The position numbers and the translations under genes are program-made. The notes under the pieces were generated by a model that worked only from the letters and a program-made list of their open reading frames with translations, ran no database searches and was not told the origin of the DNA. From an uncultured Burkholderiales bacterium (lineage in GTDB: Bacteria > Pseudomonadota > Gammaproteobacteria > Burkholderiales > Burkholderiaceae_F), in the NCBI GenBank assembly GCA_903871435.1, contig CAIQGU010000273.1, forward strand, positions 1-8,114: 8,114 nucleotides of DNA, given 5' to 3'. This document shows, piece after piece, positions 5,547 to 8,114 of this stretch (its first letter is position 1; each line of letters begins with the position of its first letter).

Positions 5547-7067
5547 GTGGTTTTTTCGTTCTTCAAGAAGGACCAAAAAGATCCCAAGAGCGGTCCCGTT
5601 CGCTCGGGTGGCAGTGGTGCTGCGCCGCGCCCCGGCCGCCTGGAGCAAAAGCCCGTTGGCCGTCCCATCGCAGGAACCGTCAATCGCTCCTTGAACCGGC
5701 CGTCCAATGCCGACCCGCTCAGTGGCGGCGGTGGTTTTGCTGTAACGGAAAACGCCCTGCCCGACCGCGAAATCGCCCGCAACCTGGCCATGGCCACGGC
5801 AGCAAAGATCGACGCCATCGAATCCGAAATGGCCCGCGACTTTCTTCGGCCACGCAAGACACCGGCAGAACTCGCCGCTGAAATCCCCGCAGATGCCGAG
5901 GCGGTAGAAGCTGCGGCGCCTCCGCAAGAACCCGACGAACCGCCGCCGCCCCTCGTACCGGCGGCTGCGGTTGCGCCCAATTCGCGACGTGTGGATACGG
6001 CCCAGTCCGAGGAAGACGCCTTTGATCCGGGTAGCGAAATCCTCGGCGGCAGCATCGACGCCATTGAAGTCAACGGCGGCTCATCCTCGGTGCTCGACGA
6101 AACCGCCATCCTTTTTGCCAATCAGCAGGATCACGCCGCGGAAAGCGGACTGCGCAACGCGCTCATTGCCGAATCCCTGGGCCCCATTACCGAACGCGGC
6201 TGGCTCATGCTGCTGGAACTGCTGCAGCAGCGTAATGACCGTCCGGCCTACGACCAGTTATCCACGCAGTTCGCCCTGCGCTTCAATTCGGCTGCTCCTG
6301 CCTGGATCAATTACGCCGACGCGGAACGTGTTGCCGTATCGGCAGCCAACGCCCCGGTGGTGGCGCTGCCCGAATCCATCGACGCGGGCATCGTCAAGCC
6401 GTTGGAAGAATTCAAGAACCTCGCCATGACGAACCCGGCGCTGACGCTCGACCTCAGCGCCACGCGCCAGGTTGATCTCATCGGCGCAGAGCTGCTGTTG
6501 CGGGTCTTCAATGCCTTCAAGCGCGCCAGCCATGAACTCACCGTGCGCGGCGCCGAACAATTGCTGGTCGCCCTGCGCTCATCGGTCGAAGCGGGCCGCC
6601 GCGATGCCTCCGACGCCGCCTGGATGCTCCTGCTCGAAGTCCAGCGGCTGCTCGACCGCCAGGCCGACTTCGAGGAGACCGGCATCCAGTACTGCATTAC
6701 CTACGAAGTTTCGCCACCTTCCTGGGAACCACCCATGGCCAATATCCGCGTGAGCAGCAATACAGCGGAAAGTGCCGGCGCACGCGCCACCGATCCGCTT
6801 AACTGGCGCGGTGAAATTCTCGGCGATGGCGAGGCTTTCTTCGGCCGGCTGGTGACAGCCGCCCGCGACGCAAAGCACATTTCGGTTGAATGCCGGCAAC
6901 TGCGGCGCATTGCGTTCACGGCTTCAACCACCCTGCAGAGCCAGCTGATCCGGCTGCAGCAGTCGGGCGTCACGGTCGAATTCCGCAACGTCAACGTGCT
7001 GATTGCCGCGCTCTGGCAACTGCTGGGCGTGGCCGCGGTCTGCGAAGTGCGCATCCGGCGCGCCTAG
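5547..7067 (+). CDS. Twin STAS-domain protein with TPR-like helical units
   Basis: 506-residue soluble protein, no signal peptide. GTG at 5547 is chosen because AGGA lies six bases upstream and it gives the start MVFSFFKKDQKD; an in-frame ATG at 5499 would add 16 unlikely residues. Layout: basic N-terminus, Pro/Ala/Glu-rich linker (about 106-175), helical segment (about 185-253), STAS-like domain 1 (about 271-350), second helical segment (about 352-393) and STAS-like domain 2 (about 416-506). The helical segments each run from Trp to Trp over exactly 35 residues (219-253 and 359-393) with shared LLE and P.W, so the protein is an internal duplication. STAS domains are anti-anti-sigma or regulatory modules. 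The usual phosphoacceptor Ser of the DSSG motif is absent in domain 1 (D310-L-I-G). The stop is 3 nt before argB, so the two are probably translationally coupled. The function is unknown. Confidence 0.8.
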   Translation: MVFSFFKKDQKDPKSGPVRSGGSGAAPRPGRLEQKPVGRPIAGTVNRSLNRPSNADPLSGGGGFAVTENALPDREIARNLAMATAAKIDAIESEMARDFLRPRKTPAELAAEIPADAEAVEAAAPPQEPDEPPPPLVPAAAVAPNSRRVDTAQSEEDAFDPGSEILGGSIDAIEVNGGSSSVLDETAILFANQQDHAAESGLRNALIAESLGPITERGWLMLLELLQQRNDRPAYDQLSTQFALRFNSAAPAWINYADAERVAVSAANAPVVALPESIDAGIVKPLEEFKNLAMTNPALTLDLSATRQVDLIGAELLLRVFNAFKRASHELTVRGAEQLLVALRSSVEAGRRDASDAAWMLLLEVQRLLDRQADFEETGIQYCITYEVSPPSWEPPMANIRVSSNTAESAGARATDPLNWRGEILGDGEAFFGRLVTAARDAKHISVECRQLRRIAFTASTTLQSQLIRLQQSGVTVEFRNVNVLIAALWQLLGVAAVCEVRIRRA

Positions 7068-7070
7068 CCC

Positions 7071-7970
7071 ATGACCGGCTCCATGACCCGCACCAAACAC
7101 CCCGCCGAACTCACCGCCGCCATCCTCACCGAGGCGCTGCCCTACATCCAGCGTTTTCACGGGCGCACCATCGTCATCAAGTACGGCGGCAACGCAATGG
7201 TGGATGCGCGGCTCAAGGAAAGCTTTGCCCGCGACATCGTCCTGCTCAAGCTCGTGGGCATGAAGCCGGTCGTGGTCCACGGCGGAGGCCCGCAAATCGA
7301 CGAGGCCCTGGGCCGCGTGGGCAAGAAGTCCGAATTCCTGCACGGCTTGCGCGTTACGGATGCCGAAACCATGGAGATCGTCGAGTGGGTGCTGGCCGGT
7401 CAGGTGCAGCAGGAACTGGTCATGCTCATCAACCGCTTCGGCGGCCAGGCCGTGGGCCTTACCGGCAAGGACGGCGGGCTCATGCGCGCCCGCCGCATGC
7501 AGGTGGCCGACCCGCAGGCGCCGGGTACCCTGCACGACATCGGACAGGTGGGTGAGATCGAATCGGTCAATCCCGCGGTGGTCAAGACCCTGCAGAACGA
7601 TGGCTTCGTGCCCGTCATTTCGCCCATCGGCGTGGGCGCCGATGGCCTGTCCTACAACATCAACGCCGACATCGTCGCGGGCGGCATCGCCGAAACGCTG
7701 GCGGCCGAAAAACTCGTCCTGCTCACCAATACGCCCGGCGTCCTGGATAAGCAGGGCAACCTCATCACCGGCCTCACGGCCCAGCGTATCGACGAACTCT
7801 TTGCCGACGGCACCATATCCGGCGGCATGCTGCCCAAGATCTCCTCCGCCATAGAAGCCGCGCGCAAGGGCGTCAATTCCGTCCACATCATCGATGGCCG
7901 CGTGGATCACTGCCTGCTGCTGGAAATCCTCACCGATCAAGGTGTCGGCACGATGATCCGCCGCAATTGA
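7071..7970 (+). CDS. argB: Acetylglutamate kinase
   Basis: ATP-dependent phosphorylation of N-acetyl-L-glutamate to the 5-phosphate, the second step of arginine biosynthesis, in the cytoplasm. The 299-residue protein has the full amino-acid-kinase fold signature: KYGGNAM (catalytic Lys 37), HGGGPQI (70-76) binding substrate, [23 protein letters not shown] (Asp 200 organising the active site) and GGMLPK (Lys 256). An N-terminal helix (about residues 11-30, ending EALPYIQRF) precedes the core. In this family that helix marks the hexameric, arginine-inhibited form, so feedback inhibition by arginine is expected. Start choice is between ATG 7071 and ATG 7083; neither has a good Shine-Dalgarno. 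The 3-nt gap to the preceding stop suggests coupled translation. It overlaps the next gene at its stop codon. The sequence is intact and unremarkable. Confidence 0.98.
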   Translation: MTGSMTRTKHPAELTAAILTEALPYIQRFHGRTIVIKYGGNAMVDARLKESFARDIVLLKLVGMKPVVVHGGGPQIDEALGRVGKKSEFLHGLRVTDAETMEIVEWVLAGQVQQELVMLINRFGGQAVGLTGKDGGLMRARRMQVADPQAPGTLHDIGQVGEIESVNPAVVKTLQNDGFVPVISPIGVGADGLSYNINADIVAGGIAETLAAEKLVLLTNTPGVLDKQGNLITGLTAQRIDELFADGTISGGMLPKISSAIEAARKGVNSVHIIDGRVDHCLLLEILTDQGVGTMIRRN

Positions 7971-8114
7971 TCAAGTCCTCACGTCCGTTTGCCGCGGTGC
8001 GTCCCGGACGCCCGGGCGCGCCCGCCCCGGTTTCTGAAGTGCGCTCGGTCGTAACCGCTGCCCGCCCGTCCGTGGTCTGGTTTTTTGACCTTGATGACAA
8101 CTCTTTGGTAATAG
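7967..8114 (+). CDS. HAD-family hydrolase, probable pyrimidine 5'-nucleotidase (3' end off the window)
   Basis: An open frame starts at a TTG overlapping the argB stop codon and stays open to the window edge. After a basic, Pro-rich N-terminal stretch it reads VVWFFDLDD, the nucleophile motif of haloacid-dehalogenase phosphatases; the first Asp forms the phospho-enzyme. In betaproteobacteria a pyrimidine 5'-nucleotidase with motif FDLDDTL or FDLDNTL commonly follows argB, which supports the identity. The frame then continues NSLVI instead of TL. GTG codons at 7997 and 8039 are alternative starts; none of the three has a clear ribosome-binding site. Only about 49 codons are visible, so the class is inferred from one motif plus gene order. 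Confidence 0.55.
   Translation, partial: MIKSSRPFAAVRPGRPGAPAPVSEVRSVVTAARPSVVWFFDLDDNSLVI

Noticed and set aside
6924..7940. Minus-strand open frame of 338 codons opposite argB
   Set aside because: It is antisense to an unmistakable, intact argB and is GC-bias shadow coding.

Overview
The window looks like chromosomal DNA of a betaproteobacterium, most likely Burkholderiales (Alcaligenaceae-like). It is moderately GC-rich, its P-II and ArgB proteins are of proteobacterial type, and the order STAS-domain protein, argB, HAD nucleotidase is one I associate with that group. The taxonomic call is inference from protein character and gene order, not from a search.

Left half (about 1-4360, all genes on the minus strand): two tandem paralogous outer-membrane beta-barrel porins of the BBP2/OmpL-like type lead towards glnK, a P-II nitrogen-signalling gene cut by the left edge. 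Each porin has its own control region. Each holds a near-perfect sigma-54 (RpoN) -24/-12 promoter (complement 2278-2293 and 4271-4286) and, 5 nt upstream of it, an IHF-like core (perfect for porin 2, one mismatch for porin 1). An NtrC-like site lies further upstream. With glnK beside them, these point to a nitrogen-limitation regulon in which two duplicated porins would admit an unidentified nitrogenous nutrient. A classic Rho-independent terminator follows porin 1; a 20-bp GC palindrome follows porin 2.

Middle (4542-5198, minus): a DUF1801-domain protein with a 70-residue Lys/Ala/Pro histone-H1-like C-terminal tail. It is divergent from the next unit across a roughly 350-bp intergenic region.

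Right half (5547-8114, plus strand): an apparent operon. Its first gene is a cytoplasmic protein built from a duplicated helical-plus-STAS unit. argB (N-acetylglutamate kinase, arginine biosynthesis) follows 3 nt later. Last is the beginning of a HAD-family hydrolase, probably pyrimidine 5'-nucleotidase, overlapping the argB stop and cut by the right edge; its catalytic motif reads oddly at the window end.

The most interesting content is the duplicated sigma-54/IHF/NtrC-like promoter architecture in front of two Cys-rich BBP2 porins beside glnK.
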